Shown: in pieces, positions 36,216 to 45,028 of the stretch | Numbering within the stretch: the first letter of the stretch is position 1 | How the letters are laid out: every line of letters starts with the position of its first letter | Assembly: GCA_050298535.1 (NCBI GenBank) | Contig: JBNKUI010000115.1 | Coordinates: 16,975 to 80,974 of the forward strand | Reading direction: 5' to 3' | From: JABDMH01 sp050298535 | Lineage (GTDB): Bacteria > Bacteroidota > Bacteroidia > Chitinophagales > Saprospiraceae | DNA: 64,000 bases | Made by a program: the position numbers and the translations under genes | The notes under the pieces: model-generated | Database searches by the model: none | Told to the model about the DNA's origin: nothing | The model's input: only the letters and a program-made list of their open reading frames with translations

Positions 36216-37457
36216 ATGAGTAGCCAGACCCGCCTATTGCTTTCCGTAATGATGTTTTTCCAATTCTTTGTTTGGGGAGCATGGTATGTGACGATGAGTA
36301 CATACCTGTTAGAAATTGGGTTTGACGGACTGGCTGTTGGGGCAGCATATAGTACAATAAACTGGGGAGCTATATTAGCGCCTATACTTGTCGGCATGGT
36401 GGCAGATCGTTTTTTTGCGGCCGAAAAAGTGATGGCGATACTCCATCTGGTGGGGGGCGTGATCTTGTGGTTCGTTGCCAGTGTGACCGACCCAGGACCA
36501 TTCTTCTGGGTGCTGCTGATTTATTCACTGTGCTATATGCCTACACTAGCCTTGGCTAATGCGATTTGTTTTAGCCAGATGCAGGATCCCGGTAAGGAAT
36601 TTCCCTTTATTCGAGTACTCGGTACGATCGGATGGATCGTCTCCGGACTTGTGATTGGATTTGTTGTACCTACAATCGTGGGAAGCTCCATAGAAGCAAC
36701 AGCGATTCCTTTCAAAATAGGTGCTGTGGTTTCAATATTTCTGGGCCTGTTTAGTTTTATACTACCTACTACTCCTCCGAAGTCTGCAGATCAATCGGTG
36801 ACTATTCGCGATGTCCTGGGATTAGATGCCCTTCAGTTGATGAAGGACAGGAGTTTTGCCATCTTCATCATTAGTAGTTTGTTGATATCCATACCCCTTG
36901 CTTTCTACTATAGCTTCACGAATGGCTTTCTCAATGAGGAGGGCATGCAGAATACGGCTTTCAAAATGAGTTTTGGGCAGGTGTCTGAGATCGTGTTTAT
37001 GTTACTCATTCCCTTTCTCTTTGTCCGTCTAGGTGTCAAGAAAATGCTGCTGATTGGTATGTTGGCCTGGGCAGTTCGATACCTTTTGTTCGCCTATGGT
37101 AATAATGAGAATCTGGTATTCATGTATTATTTAGGCATTGTGCTGCATGGTATCTGCTATGATTTTTTCTTTGTGACAGGTCAGATTTATGTAGATGAAG
37201 CGGCTCCCAGGAAAATCCAGGCTAGTGCACAGGGATTTATCACGGTAGTGACTTATGGCCTGGGCATGCTGATTGGTTCCTGGTTATCGGGCATCGTTGT
37301 GAGTCATTACACTGTAGAGGCTGATGGTGCTACCGTCCATCTCTGGAAAAATATCTGGTGGGTACCAGCCATGATGGCCATAGGTGTGGCAGTGATTTTT
37401 GCACTGCTTTTTAAGGAAAAGCCGATTGATCGGGCTGCCGCCGTTGCAGATATGTAG
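36216..37457 (+). CDS. MFS transporter, nucleoside:H+ symporter (NupG-like) family
   Basis: The 413-residue protein has about twelve hydrophobic segments spread along its length. The N terminus (MSSQTRLLLSVMMFFQFFVWGAWYVTMSTYL) and motifs GMVADRFFAAEKVMA and FIRVLGTIGWIVSGL are typical of the nucleoside H+ symporter branch of the major facilitator superfamily, so nucleoside uptake is likely but the substrate is inferred. It is an isolated gene upstream of purC, on the same strand and separated by 171 bp. Confidence 0.88.
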   Translation: MSSQTRLLLSVMMFFQFFVWGAWYVTMSTYLLEIGFDGLAVGAAYSTINWGAILAPILVGMVADRFFAAEKVMAILHLVGGVILWFVASVTDPGPFFWVLLIYSLCYMPTLALANAICFSQMQDPGKEFPFIRVLGTIGWIVSGLVIGFVVPTIVGSSIEATAIPFKIGAVVSIFLGLFSFILPTTPPKSADQSVTIRDVLGLDALQLMKDRSFAIFIISSLLISIPLAFYYSFTNGFLNEEGMQNTAFKMSFGQVSEIVFMLLIPFLFVRLGVKKMLLIGMLAWAVRYLLFAYGNNENLVFMYYLGIVLHGICYDFFFVTGQIYVDEAAPRKIQASAQGFITVVTYGLGMLIGSWLSGIVVSHYTVEADGATVHLWKNIWWVPAMMAIGVAVIFALLFKEKPIDRAAAVADM

Positions 37458-37628
37458 ATTCTTCAGGATCTATCCTTGCCAGATCGTGTCTGATCCGTTG
37501 AGCGAGACTTCTTTCCCTTACTTGCATCAGTAGGACAAATAGATGGTAGACTTTGATGAGTGATTGATTATCTCGAGTAAACTTTTTTGCACGATTAAAT
37601 CTTCCCATATTGCATCAAAATAAATCAT

Positions 37629-38567
37629 ATGGAGGCTCTGTACGAAACTGATTTTAAGTTTCCCGGTCAAACAAAATTCTACCGGGGTAAAGTACGTGAT
37701 GTGTACACAGTCAATGATCGTCTGGTCATGATTGCGAGTGATCGGATATCGGCATTTGATCACATTTTACCTAGAGCGATCCCTCACAAGGGGCAGGTTT
37801 TAAATCAGACAGCATCGTATTTTCTCAATGCCACAAGAGATATTGTTCCCAATTGGTTGGAAGCGAATCCTGATCCGAATGTGGCAATAGGAATTCAATG
37901 TGATCCCATCAAAATTGAAATGGTAATACGGGGCTACTTGGCAGGTCATGCCTGGAGAGTGTACCGTGATGGTGGACGATCTTTATGTGGGGTTGCCATG
38001 CCGGATGGCCTGGTCGAGAGTGATCGATTTCCAGAGCCTATCATCACTCCGGCCACAAAGGCAGAAGAAGGTCATGATGAAGATATTAGTGCAAGTGATA
38101 TCCTGAAGCAGGGTATTGTGACCGAGAAGCAGTGGAAGATATTGGAAGGTTATACCCGGGCTCTTTTTCAGAGAGGTACCGAAATGGCCAAAGAACGGGG
38201 ACTCATTCTCGTCGACACTAAATATGAGTTTGGAATGTATAACGGAGAAATCATCTTGATAGATGAGATACATACTCCCGATAGCTCCCGGTACTACTAC
38301 GCAGATGGATACGAAGAACGACAAGCCGAGGGGAAACATCAAAGGCAACTGAGCAAAGAATTTGTGAGGGAGTGGTTGATGGAGAATGGATTCCAGGGGC
38401 TGGAAGGCCAGGTCATGCCTGATATGCCAGATGAATTTGTTCATTCAGTGACTTCTCGATATGTGGAGTTATTTGAAAAAGTGACGGGCCGATCATTTGA
38501 ACCGGCTAAAACTGATAAGATCGAAGACAGAATTCAAACCAATATAGCATCGTACTTTGGCTGGTAA
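37629..38567 (+). CDS. purC: phosphoribosylaminoimidazole-succinocarboxamide (SAICAR) synthase
   Basis: This 312-residue ATP-dependent ligase joins aspartate to CAIR in purine synthesis. FYRGKVRDVYTVNDRLVMIASDRISAFDHILP (read as adjoining parts) is the ATP-binding N-terminal region, and IVIRGYLAGHAWR-like (EMVIRGYLAGHAWRVY) and LVDTKYEFGMYNGEIILIDEIHTPDSSRYY are catalytic segments. The length is that of the longer SAICAR synthase subgroup. It stands alone here. Confidence 0.95.
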   Translation: MEALYETDFKFPGQTKFYRGKVRDVYTVNDRLVMIASDRISAFDHILPRAIPHKGQVLNQTASYFLNATRDIVPNWLEANPDPNVAIGIQCDPIKIEMVIRGYLAGHAWRVYRDGGRSLCGVAMPDGLVESDRFPEPIITPATKAEEGHDEDISASDILKQGIVTEKQWKILEGYTRALFQRGTEMAKERGLILVDTKYEFGMYNGEIILIDEIHTPDSSRYYYADGYEERQAEGKHQRQLSKEFVREWLMENGFQGLEGQVMPDMPDEFVHSVTSRYVELFEKVTGRSFEPAKTDKIEDRIQTNIASYFGW

Positions 38568-38613
38568 TTTCCACTTCAGCATTTCTGCAAATTGGATGTA
38601 CACTATTATGGAT

Positions 38614-39540
38614 CTATTTAATTCTAATAAATCGGTCGATCGAGAGTTGGAAAATGTCTTCCTGCTCGTTGGTAATTAGCAAATGATCGGGATCTGAAAA
38701 AGTAAGGGCCTCACACTGACGAGCTGTGATGGGTAACCACAGCACCTTACCGCTAAAGAAGTTATCTCCCTCAAAGTCTGTAAAGATCCAGACTGCATTA
38801 TAGGTCAGAACAGCCAGACGTCTCTCTGTGTTGTCGAAGTCGGCAGCAGTAACCATACCACCTATTTCCAACTGGCAAAGCTTCACAGGAATGTTCAGGC
38901 CTGAGGACAGAGAGTCCAGTCGGTACAGAGAGGTTAGCGTGTTACCTCGATGCTTAGTGAGAAAATAGATAGCTGAGTCATCACTAAATACCGCTTCACA
39001 GTCAAAATTATTCGGCTCTCCGTCTGCAAAATGTTGATCTGGCCAGGCTATAGGATGTGTCGAAATTGTGTCCACTAGGCTGGCATCGAGTGTAGGTTCA
39101 GGTATCAGGTAGAGTAAGAGATCCCTTCTTTTGTTGAGGTTGTTCCCGATATCAGCGATGAGGATGTTATCTTTCCAATAGGAGATTTCTTCCCAATCTT
39201 TGTTCACCGCTCCCTGTATTCTAACGCCTTCATCGTCGAATGTCTTCCACGCTGTTTTTCCATCCAGAGTTATTGGAAAGATATAGGGACTATTTCCAGA
39301 ATCGTTGTGAGTCCAAAACAAGTTTGGGTGTTTTCGACTCTTTACAATACCGGAGGATTCTTTGATACTCGATGATTCAAAGGTGGAGGTAGGCTCCAGA
39401 TCGATTACATCCTCGTCGGGAATCTCAAATGTATGTTCGGTTTGCTGAGCAGAAAGTCTCGCAATGTACTGATACGGCAGCGCTAGAAGAAAAAACAAGA
39501 CTAGCAGTCGTAAAAGTATTATTCGGCTATGAATCATCAA
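38614..39540 (-). CDS. secreted beta-propeller-like hypothetical protein
   Basis: The 308-residue protein has an N-terminal signal (LLRLLVLFFLLALPYQYIARLSAQ). The mature part shows SSGIVKSRKHPNLFWTHNDSGN, DWEEISYWKDNILIADIGNN and NFDCEAVFSDDSAIYFLTK, motifs of a propeller family often annotated as hypothetical or SMP-30-like. It is probably exported to the periplasm or surface. Substrate and enzymatic activity cannot be told. It lies between purC and the DUF2461 gene, both on the other strand. Confidence 0.8.
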   Translation of the reverse strand: MMIHSRIILLRLLVLFFLLALPYQYIARLSAQQTEHTFEIPDEDVIDLEPTSTFESSSIKESSGIVKSRKHPNLFWTHNDSGNSPYIFPITLDGKTAWKTFDDEGVRIQGAVNKDWEEISYWKDNILIADIGNNLNKRRDLLLYLIPEPTLDASLVDTISTHPIAWPDQHFADGEPNNFDCEAVFSDDSAIYFLTKHRGNTLTSLYRLDSLSSGLNIPVKLCQLEIGGMVTAADFDNTERRLAVLTYNAVWIFTDFEGDNFFSGKVLWLPITARQCEALTFSDPDHLLITNEQEDIFQLSIDRFIRIK

Positions 39541-39577
39541 TTCAATTTACCTACCTTAAACTTAAATTTTGCCTGGT

Positions 39578-40246
39578 ATGGTTTACTTTGATGCTGATTA
39601 TTTAAAATTCTTGCGGGAATTGCCTGCAAATAATAATAGGGACTGGTTCAATGAGAATAAATCACGTTTCAAATCCCATGTTGAAGCGCCGTTTCATGAC
39701 TTTGTAAATACATTGATCAAGAGAATGTCTTCACTCATGGAAGGACTGGAAGAGATTGACGCCAAGCATTGTGTTTTTCGGATCTATCGCGATGTTCGTT
39801 TTAGTAAAGACAAGTCTCCCTATAAGGTCCATATGTCAGCACTGATTTCACCATCCGGCAGGAAAGGAATGTCAGATCCGGGTTTGTATCTCGAAAGCTC
39901 AGGTGAGCATCTACGACTCTACTCCGGAGCCTATCAGTTAGATAAAGAGGCTCTCGAACGGGTGAGAACAGCTATCATGAAAAATGAAAAGCAATTTGCC
40001 AAACTCATTGCAAATAAGAAATTTGTGGAAACTTTTGGAGAGATAAAAGGGGAGAAAAATAAGCGGATTCCTGCCGAGTTTCGAGAGGCAGCAGATGATC
40101 AGCCCCTACTTTTCAATAAGAACTTTTATTTTTTCAAGGAGTGGCCTGCTGAGAAAATTATGGACAATAATCTGGTCAAAGATCTGATCACTACCTACAA
40201 GGTAGCCCAACCTTTAAATGAATTCTTATTTGCTGCAATAAAGTGA
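39578..40246 (+). CDS. DUF2461 domain protein
   Basis: The ATG at 39578 (MVYFDADYLKFLRELPANNNRDWFNENK) is the natural start; a TTG nine bases earlier is less likely. The 222-residue protein shows the DUF2461 features NRDWFNENKSRF, FRIYRDVRFSKDKSPYKVHM and YLESSGEHLRLYSGAY. The function of the family is unknown. Its stop overlaps the GTG start of the next gene by 4 nt, so the two may be translated together. Confidence 0.9.
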   Translation: MVYFDADYLKFLRELPANNNRDWFNENKSRFKSHVEAPFHDFVNTLIKRMSSLMEGLEEIDAKHCVFRIYRDVRFSKDKSPYKVHMSALISPSGRKGMSDPGLYLESSGEHLRLYSGAYQLDKEALERVRTAIMKNEKQFAKLIANKKFVETFGEIKGEKNKRIPAEFREAADDQPLLFNKNFYFFKEWPAEKIMDNNLVKDLITTYKVAQPLNEFLFAAIK

Positions 40247-42420
40247 TCGATCCTATCAAATTTAATGTACTCATTATACTCGTAATCCTGATCTTGGATG
40301 TAGACTTCATTTCTGCCCAAAATCAGACTTTTAATGATAACCGTGAGCGTTTTCAAATCAGGGCGCAGCGGACGGTTGATGATATAAAAATCGATGGTAT
40401 ACTCGATGAGCAATCCTGGATGAGAGCAGATGTCGCTAAAGATTTTTTCCTCGTATTGCCCATAGATTCAGGACAGGCTGTATCGCAGACAGAGGTGATG
40501 ATTACCTATGATGATGCTGAGTTTTATATGGCCATAGTATGTCACGATACAGTGGCAGGTAAAAGACCGGCAGAGTCCCTCCGAAGAGATTTTTCCTTTG
40601 GAAAGAATGATAATTTCCTGGCATTTATTGATACATATAGTGACCAGACGAATGGATTCTCTTTTGGAACCTCTGCTGCTGGAGCACAATGGGATGGTTT
40701 ACAGGCCAATGGTGGATCAGTATCACTGGACTGGGATTGTAAATGGCGTTCTGCTGTCTATAATGACGCTGAGAAGTGGGTTGCTGAATTCGCTATACCT
40801 TTTCGTAGTATCCGCTACAAGGATGGAGTCAAGGAATGGGGTATTAATTTTAGTCGTCTTGACCTGAAGACGGCAGAAAAGTCAAGTTGGGCTCCGGTAC
40901 CTCGTCAATTTCCTACCGCAAATCTTGCCTTTACCGGGACATTGGTTTGGGATGAGCCACCACCTAAACTGGGTACTCGATTTTCACTCATACCGTACGG
41001 CGCGGTACGATCTTCACGTGATGCCGAGGTGTCCGAAAGTTTGAATAATGTGGATTTCGGTTTGGATGCCAAAGTCACCGTATCGACATCCCTCAATCTG
41101 GATGTCACTGTAAACCCCGATTTTTCGCAGGTAGAAGTAGACAGGCAGGTGACTAACTTAGACCGGTTTGAGTTATTCTTCCCGGAGCGAAGACAATTCT
41201 TTCTGGAAAACTCGGACCTCTTTGCAAGTCTTGGAAGTGAAAATCTTCGGCCCTTTTTCTCCAGAAGAATTGGACTGGAATCTCCTGTTCAGGCGGGCAT
41301 GCGGCTGAGCGGAAAGTTAGGACAGGATTGGCGTATTGGATTGATGAATATGCAGACCGGATCAAAAGACGACATACCCTCAGCAAATTTTACGGTGGCC
41401 GCACTACAGAAGAAAGTCTTTGACAGGTCAAATATTGGAGTTTTTCTAGTCAATAAGTCGATTACGGGTCAGCATCCAGACTATGCTGGAAATGATCAGA
41501 ACGCAGTGGCAGGACTCGATTTTAACCTGGCAAGTAGGGATAGTCGCTGGACGGGTAAAGCATTCGTGCATCGATCCTACTATCCAGGTACCACGTCCGA
41601 TGCACTAGCCTGGTCAACGGCCGTTAATTACAGCACGCAACGATGGCAGATCTCGCTGCAGCAGGCAAGTGTGGGAGAGGGATATATTGCAGAAACGGGC
41701 TTTGTGAGGAGAAAGGGATACTTCCAACTTAGTCCGGAAATTGGGCATCGGTTTTACCCCCAATCATCCAAGATTGCAAATCATGGTCCTTATGCCCAAA
41801 TGGATATCCTTTATAATAGAGATGGGCACCTCACAGATCGACTTTTTACAGTGGGATACGCTACGCAAATGTTGGATCGTAGTGCACTTACGGTCTTTGT
41901 TCGTGAGACCTTTGTCCGATTGACGGCTGATTTTGACCCAACAAATACGGGAGGTAATATGCTCCTGCAAGACGAAGACTTTTCATGGCAGGAAGCTATT
42001 CTGGAATATAGCTCTAATGCCAGGAGTTTGTTTAATTACTCGATGTCACTGTACGGCGGCACATACTACAATGGTGAGCGATTTGGTACGGAGGGAACAT
42101 TTAACTACAGAGTACAGCCCTACGGCAGTCTGGGACTGGTGGCTGCCTACAACCGAATCAGCTTACCCGAGCCTTTTAATGACGCAGATCTCGTTTTAAT
42201 TGGACCCAAACTGGATCTTACGTTTACCGATAAAATCTTTTTTACCTCCTTCGTGCAATACAATAATCAAATTGATAATGTGAATGTCAATCTTCGCTTT
42301 CAATGGCGGTATGCACCGGTGTCGGATCTATTTCTGGTCTATACTGACAATACCAATACAGTCACCGGACTGAATCGAAACCGAGCTTTTGTCGCTAAGC
42401 TATCGTACTATTTTAACTAA
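40243..42420 (+). CDS. CBM9-like / DUF5916 outer-membrane barrel protein
   Basis: This 725-residue protein starts at a GTG overlapping the previous stop. It has a signal peptide (NVLIILVILILDVDFISAQ), then a carbohydrate-binding family 9-like domain (IDGILDEQSWMRADVAKDFF, about residues 45-200) and a long strand-rich DUF5916 region to the C terminus that looks like an outer-membrane barrel (FELFFPERRQFFLENSDLF, repeated aromatic-ended strands, final F/Y-rich strand AKLSYYFN). It may bind or transport glycans or peptides; the substrate is unknown. Confidence 0.88.
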   Translation: MIDPIKFNVLIILVILILDVDFISAQNQTFNDNRERFQIRAQRTVDDIKIDGILDEQSWMRADVAKDFFLVLPIDSGQAVSQTEVMITYDDAEFYMAIVCHDTVAGKRPAESLRRDFSFGKNDNFLAFIDTYSDQTNGFSFGTSAAGAQWDGLQANGGSVSLDWDCKWRSAVYNDAEKWVAEFAIPFRSIRYKDGVKEWGINFSRLDLKTAEKSSWAPVPRQFPTANLAFTGTLVWDEPPPKLGTRFSLIPYGAVRSSRDAEVSESLNNVDFGLDAKVTVSTSLNLDVTVNPDFSQVEVDRQVTNLDRFELFFPERRQFFLENSDLFASLGSENLRPFFSRRIGLESPVQAGMRLSGKLGQDWRIGLMNMQTGSKDDIPSANFTVAALQKKVFDRSNIGVFLVNKSITGQHPDYAGNDQNAVAGLDFNLASRDSRWTGKAFVHRSYYPGTTSDALAWSTAVNYSTQRWQISLQQASVGEGYIAETGFVRRKGYFQLSPEIGHRFYPQSSKIANHGPYAQMDILYNRDGHLTDRLFTVGYATQMLDRSALTVFVRETFVRLTADFDPTNTGGNMLLQDEDFSWQEAILEYSSNARSLFNYSMSLYGGTYYNGERFGTEGTFNYRVQPYGSLGLVAAYNRISLPEPFNDADLVLIGPKLDLTFTDKIFFTSFVQYNNQIDNVNVNLRFQWRYAPVSDLFLVYTDNTNTVTGLNRNRAFVAKLSYYFN

Positions 42421-42433
42421 GGGGAAAAATAAA

Positions 42434-42814
42434 TCAGCCTTTTGAGTCGGCTACCAGACGCACAAAGTCCAATGAACTAAGCATGCCCACAATACGCGTC
42501 TCTTGAATGACCAGCAGATGATGGACTTTATGATGTAACATCAGCTTGGCCGCTTCTTTGGCAGTTGATTCAGGATCCACCACATATACTCCTCGAGTCA
42601 TTATCTGCTCAATGGCAACGGTATCGTCAAAGGCTCCCATGAGATCATTATTCGTGACAATGCCGCGGATCAAAATCCGTTCACCTTTTATCTCGACGAT
42701 GGGTACCGCACTAAAACTTTTTTGCCGCATCAAATCGCGGACCGTTCCTACATTGGAATCCAGCACACAAGTGATCACAGGTGCCTTCATGAAATCTTTA
42801 ACAAGTATGTCCAT
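42434..42814 (-). CDS. tandem CBS-domain protein
   Basis: The 126-residue protein is two CBS motifs with little else: VKDFMKAPVITCVLDSNVGTVRDLM...IRGIVTNNDLM and IEQIMTRGVYVVDPESTAKEAAKLML...IVGMLSSLDFVRLV. Such pairs bind adenosyl ligands (AMP, ATP, SAM) and act as small regulators. The partner protein is not identified by neighbours. It converges with the barrel-protein gene 13 bp away. Confidence 0.9.
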   Translation of the reverse strand: MDILVKDFMKAPVITCVLDSNVGTVRDLMRQKSFSAVPIVEIKGERILIRGIVTNNDLMGAFDDTVAIEQIMTRGVYVVDPESTAKEAAKLMLHHKVHHLLVIQETRIVGMLSSLDFVRLVADSKG

Positions 42815-42939
42815 GTACGTACCGTTTTGCAGCGGCTAAAGATAGCGATTCTTCTGGATCGTCAAACTTTGATCAGGTCTTTATCTCATAATCACATTAT
42901 CAGATTCCGTACTCGATAGACCAAAATTTTTAGTTTGAT

Positions 42940-42947
42940 TAACTTTG
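42940..42947 (+). promoter_or_regulatory. putative -7 box (TAACTTTG)
   Basis: TAACTTTG matches TAnnTTTG and lies 16 nt before the ATG at 42964. No clear -33 element is visible. Confidence 0.4.
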
Positions 42948-42963
42948 TGACAGATCGAATCAC

Positions 42964-43377
42964 ATGAAAACACAATCTGATCCCCTTGACGACAATGAAT
43001 TTGTTGCAGCCGTTTACGAATGCACGCTAGATCCTTCCTTATTTACCCATCAAGCACATGTTAGGCTCGCATTTCTTCACTTGAAGTCAAATGATCTTGA
43101 GATAGCTTCAGAGCTGACTTGTTCTGCCATTCAAAATTTTGATCAATATGTAGGTGATGGCAAAAAATACCATCATACACTTACAATGGCATCGGTGAGG
43201 GTAGTAGATCACTTCATGAAGAAATGTCCTGACTGTGATTTTGAGACACTGGTGTCGAAGCATCCAAGATTGCTTAGCAATTTTCGGGATCTCATTGATC
43301 AGCATTACAGCAAATCAATCTGGAACAACCCCACGGCTAAGGAATTTTTTGCTCAGCCTGATCTTCAAGCATTTTAA
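42964..43377 (+). CDS. hypothetical small helical protein
   Basis: This 137-residue protein is mostly helical by composition. It has His29 and His32 in FTHQAHVRLAFLHL, and a KKYHHTLTMASVRVV segment near residue 65; conserved histidines of this kind suggest a metal site. No named family was recognised. Two base pairs separate it from map, so it is probably cotranscribed with the aminopeptidase gene. Confidence 0.75.
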   Translation: MKTQSDPLDDNEFVAAVYECTLDPSLFTHQAHVRLAFLHLKSNDLEIASELTCSAIQNFDQYVGDGKKYHHTLTMASVRVVDHFMKKCPDCDFETLVSKHPRLLSNFRDLIDQHYSKSIWNNPTAKEFFAQPDLQAF

Positions 43378-43379
43378 GG

Positions 43380-44141
43380 ATGAGCATTAAAAGTGATGAA
43401 GAACTACAGGGGATGAAGGCTGCCTCAGATGCAGTAGCTATTGCGCTAGTAGAAATGATTAAATATGCAGCACCCGGGATGTCTACAAAGGAACTTGATG
43501 CCTATGGTGAAAAAATATTGAAAAAATACGGAGCTATTTCAGCCCCTAAGAAAACCTATAATTTTCCCGGATGTACTTGTATATCGGTCAATAGTGAGGC
43601 AGCTCATGGCATTCCTCGTAAAAATGTGATCCTAAAAGAAGGTGATTTGGTGAATATCGATGTGTCAGCTGTCTTAAGCGGTTATTGTGGAGATAATGGA
43701 AGCTCATTTATTTTAGGAAGAGACATCAATAATCTACAGCCATTGGTTGATGCATCGCAGGAGATACTAATGAGGACTATTAAAATGCTAAAGCCAGGTA
43801 TAAAACTTTGTACGATAGGGGCCTTTATTGAAAAGGCAGCAGAAAAGAAAGGCTACACCACAATCAAGAATCTTACCGGACATGGTATTGGCCGTCAGCT
43901 ACATGAAGCTCCTCATCATATACCTTGCTACAATGATCGTTTTAATCGAAAAAGAATACAGAAAAATGCGGTAATTGCATTGGAAACCTTTATCTCGACT
44001 GGAGCAAGATATGTCGATCAACAAAGTGATGGGTGGACCTTTAAAACAAGGGATGGTAGTTTTGTGGCACAGCATGAACATACACTCGTGGTCACGGACA
44101 AGGGGAGTGTCATTCTGACAAAAAGGAATGGAATTGCCTGA
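43380..44141 (+). CDS. map: type I methionine aminopeptidase
   Basis: This 253-residue metalloenzyme removes the initiator methionine. Expected metal and active-site residues are visible: His in AAHGIP, Asp in LVNIDVSA and CGDNGSS, His in GHGIGRQLHEAPH, Glu in ALETF, and Glu in AQHEHTLVVT. The usual GDTS is replaced by GDNGSS, and AQHEH replaces AQFEH; both keep the ligands. It is not in the ribosomal-protein cluster where map is often found, so it may be a second copy. Confidence 0.92.
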   Translation: MSIKSDEELQGMKAASDAVAIALVEMIKYAAPGMSTKELDAYGEKILKKYGAISAPKKTYNFPGCTCISVNSEAAHGIPRKNVILKEGDLVNIDVSAVLSGYCGDNGSSFILGRDINNLQPLVDASQEILMRTIKMLKPGIKLCTIGAFIEKAAEKKGYTTIKNLTGHGIGRQLHEAPHHIPCYNDRFNRKRIQKNAVIALETFISTGARYVDQQSDGWTFKTRDGSFVAQHEHTLVVTDKGSVILTKRNGIA

Positions 44142-44145
44142 TTAA

Positions 44146-44649
44146 TTATTCCTCTAATAATAATTGATAAAATTCAAGATCGAGCCATTTGCCAAACTTG
44201 TATCCTGCATGCTTTATGTGTGCACATGACTCAAATCCGAAAGAAAGGTGCAGTTTTTTGCTGGCAATATTATTAGCATCAATCCCTGCAATCATGTTGT
44301 GATATTTGTGTTCTTTAGCTAGTTGTATCAGGGCCGCCAGCAGTTTCTTTGCCAAACCTTTGCCCCTATGATCGCGATGTACATAGATTGAATGTTCGAT
44401 TGTATACCGATAGGCGGGCCAATTTCGAAAGGGGCCAAAAGTACCATATCCCAGTAAATCATCCTGAGTATCTAGAATTCCGACAACAGGATATCCATCT
44501 TCTATTTTCCTGTGAAACCATTTTTTGATATAATCAATATCCAGTGGTTCATAGTAGTATACAGCGGTTGAATTCTCAATGACTTCATTTAAGATTTCTT
44601 GTATAGCAAGAATATGTCTCTCCTCTAAAGAAGCTACTCTATTTTCCAC
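44146..44649 (-). CDS. GNAT family N-acetyltransferase (Pat/phosphinothricin-type)
   Basis: This 167-residue protein has the GNAT fold. TAVYYYEPLDIDYIKKWF and LGYGTFGPFRNWPAYRYTIEHSIYVH precede the acetyl-CoA loop HRDHRGKGLAKKLL, followed by IAGIDANNIASKKLHLSFGFE and the Y/GKWLDLEF ending. These features match the phosphinothricin acetyltransferase-like subgroup; the natural substrate is unknown. It converges with map 4 bp away and sits 13 bp after the small membrane gene on the same strand. Confidence 0.9.
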   Translation of the reverse strand: MENRVASLEERHILAIQEILNEVIENSTAVYYYEPLDIDYIKKWFHRKIEDGYPVVGILDTQDDLLGYGTFGPFRNWPAYRYTIEHSIYVHRDHRGKGLAKKLLAALIQLAKEHKYHNMIAGIDANNIASKKLHLSFGFESCAHIKHAGYKFGKWLDLEFYQLLLEE

Positions 44650-44662
44650 AGATTACTTGGAT

Positions 44663-44983
44663 TTATTTTTCGCCATTAAATTCATAATACTTTTTGTGAC
44701 CGGATGAAAAAAAATCACGGAAAGGGAAGGAGACACTAAATCCAATGAATACTGCTTGAAGAATGATACTGCTGTTGCAAATAAAGCCACAACTGTCTGA
44801 GGGATGAAAGTGAGTGAAATATAGTAATCCCAAAAATCCTGTGACAATTATAGTGCATGTCCAGACCCTAAAGTCAGTAAGATGCTTTGCAAAATTTCTA
44901 AGCTTTTTGAAATGCAGGTCCAACACTAAAATAGCCATTGCTAGCAGTGAAAGTATATCGAAAACTTCATCAAGAAGGTTCAT
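44663..44983 (-). CDS. hypothetical small membrane protein
   Basis: The 106-residue frame has about three hydrophobic segments (DILSLLAMAILVLDLHF, VWTCTIIVTGFLGLLYFTHF, SIILQAVFIGFSVSF). No family was recognised. It lies 13 bp upstream of the GNAT gene in the same direction, which supports a shared transcript. An overlapping frame at 44653-44847 is likely a shadow. Confidence 0.55.
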   Translation of the reverse strand: MNLLDEVFDILSLLAMAILVLDLHFKKLRNFAKHLTDFRVWTCTIIVTGFLGLLYFTHFHPSDSCGFICNSSIILQAVFIGFSVSFPFRDFFSSGHKKYYEFNGEK

Positions 44984-45028
44984 ATTAGAAGTTTAAGGCG
45001 AGTAGAATTAAACACTATGTGTCAGCAT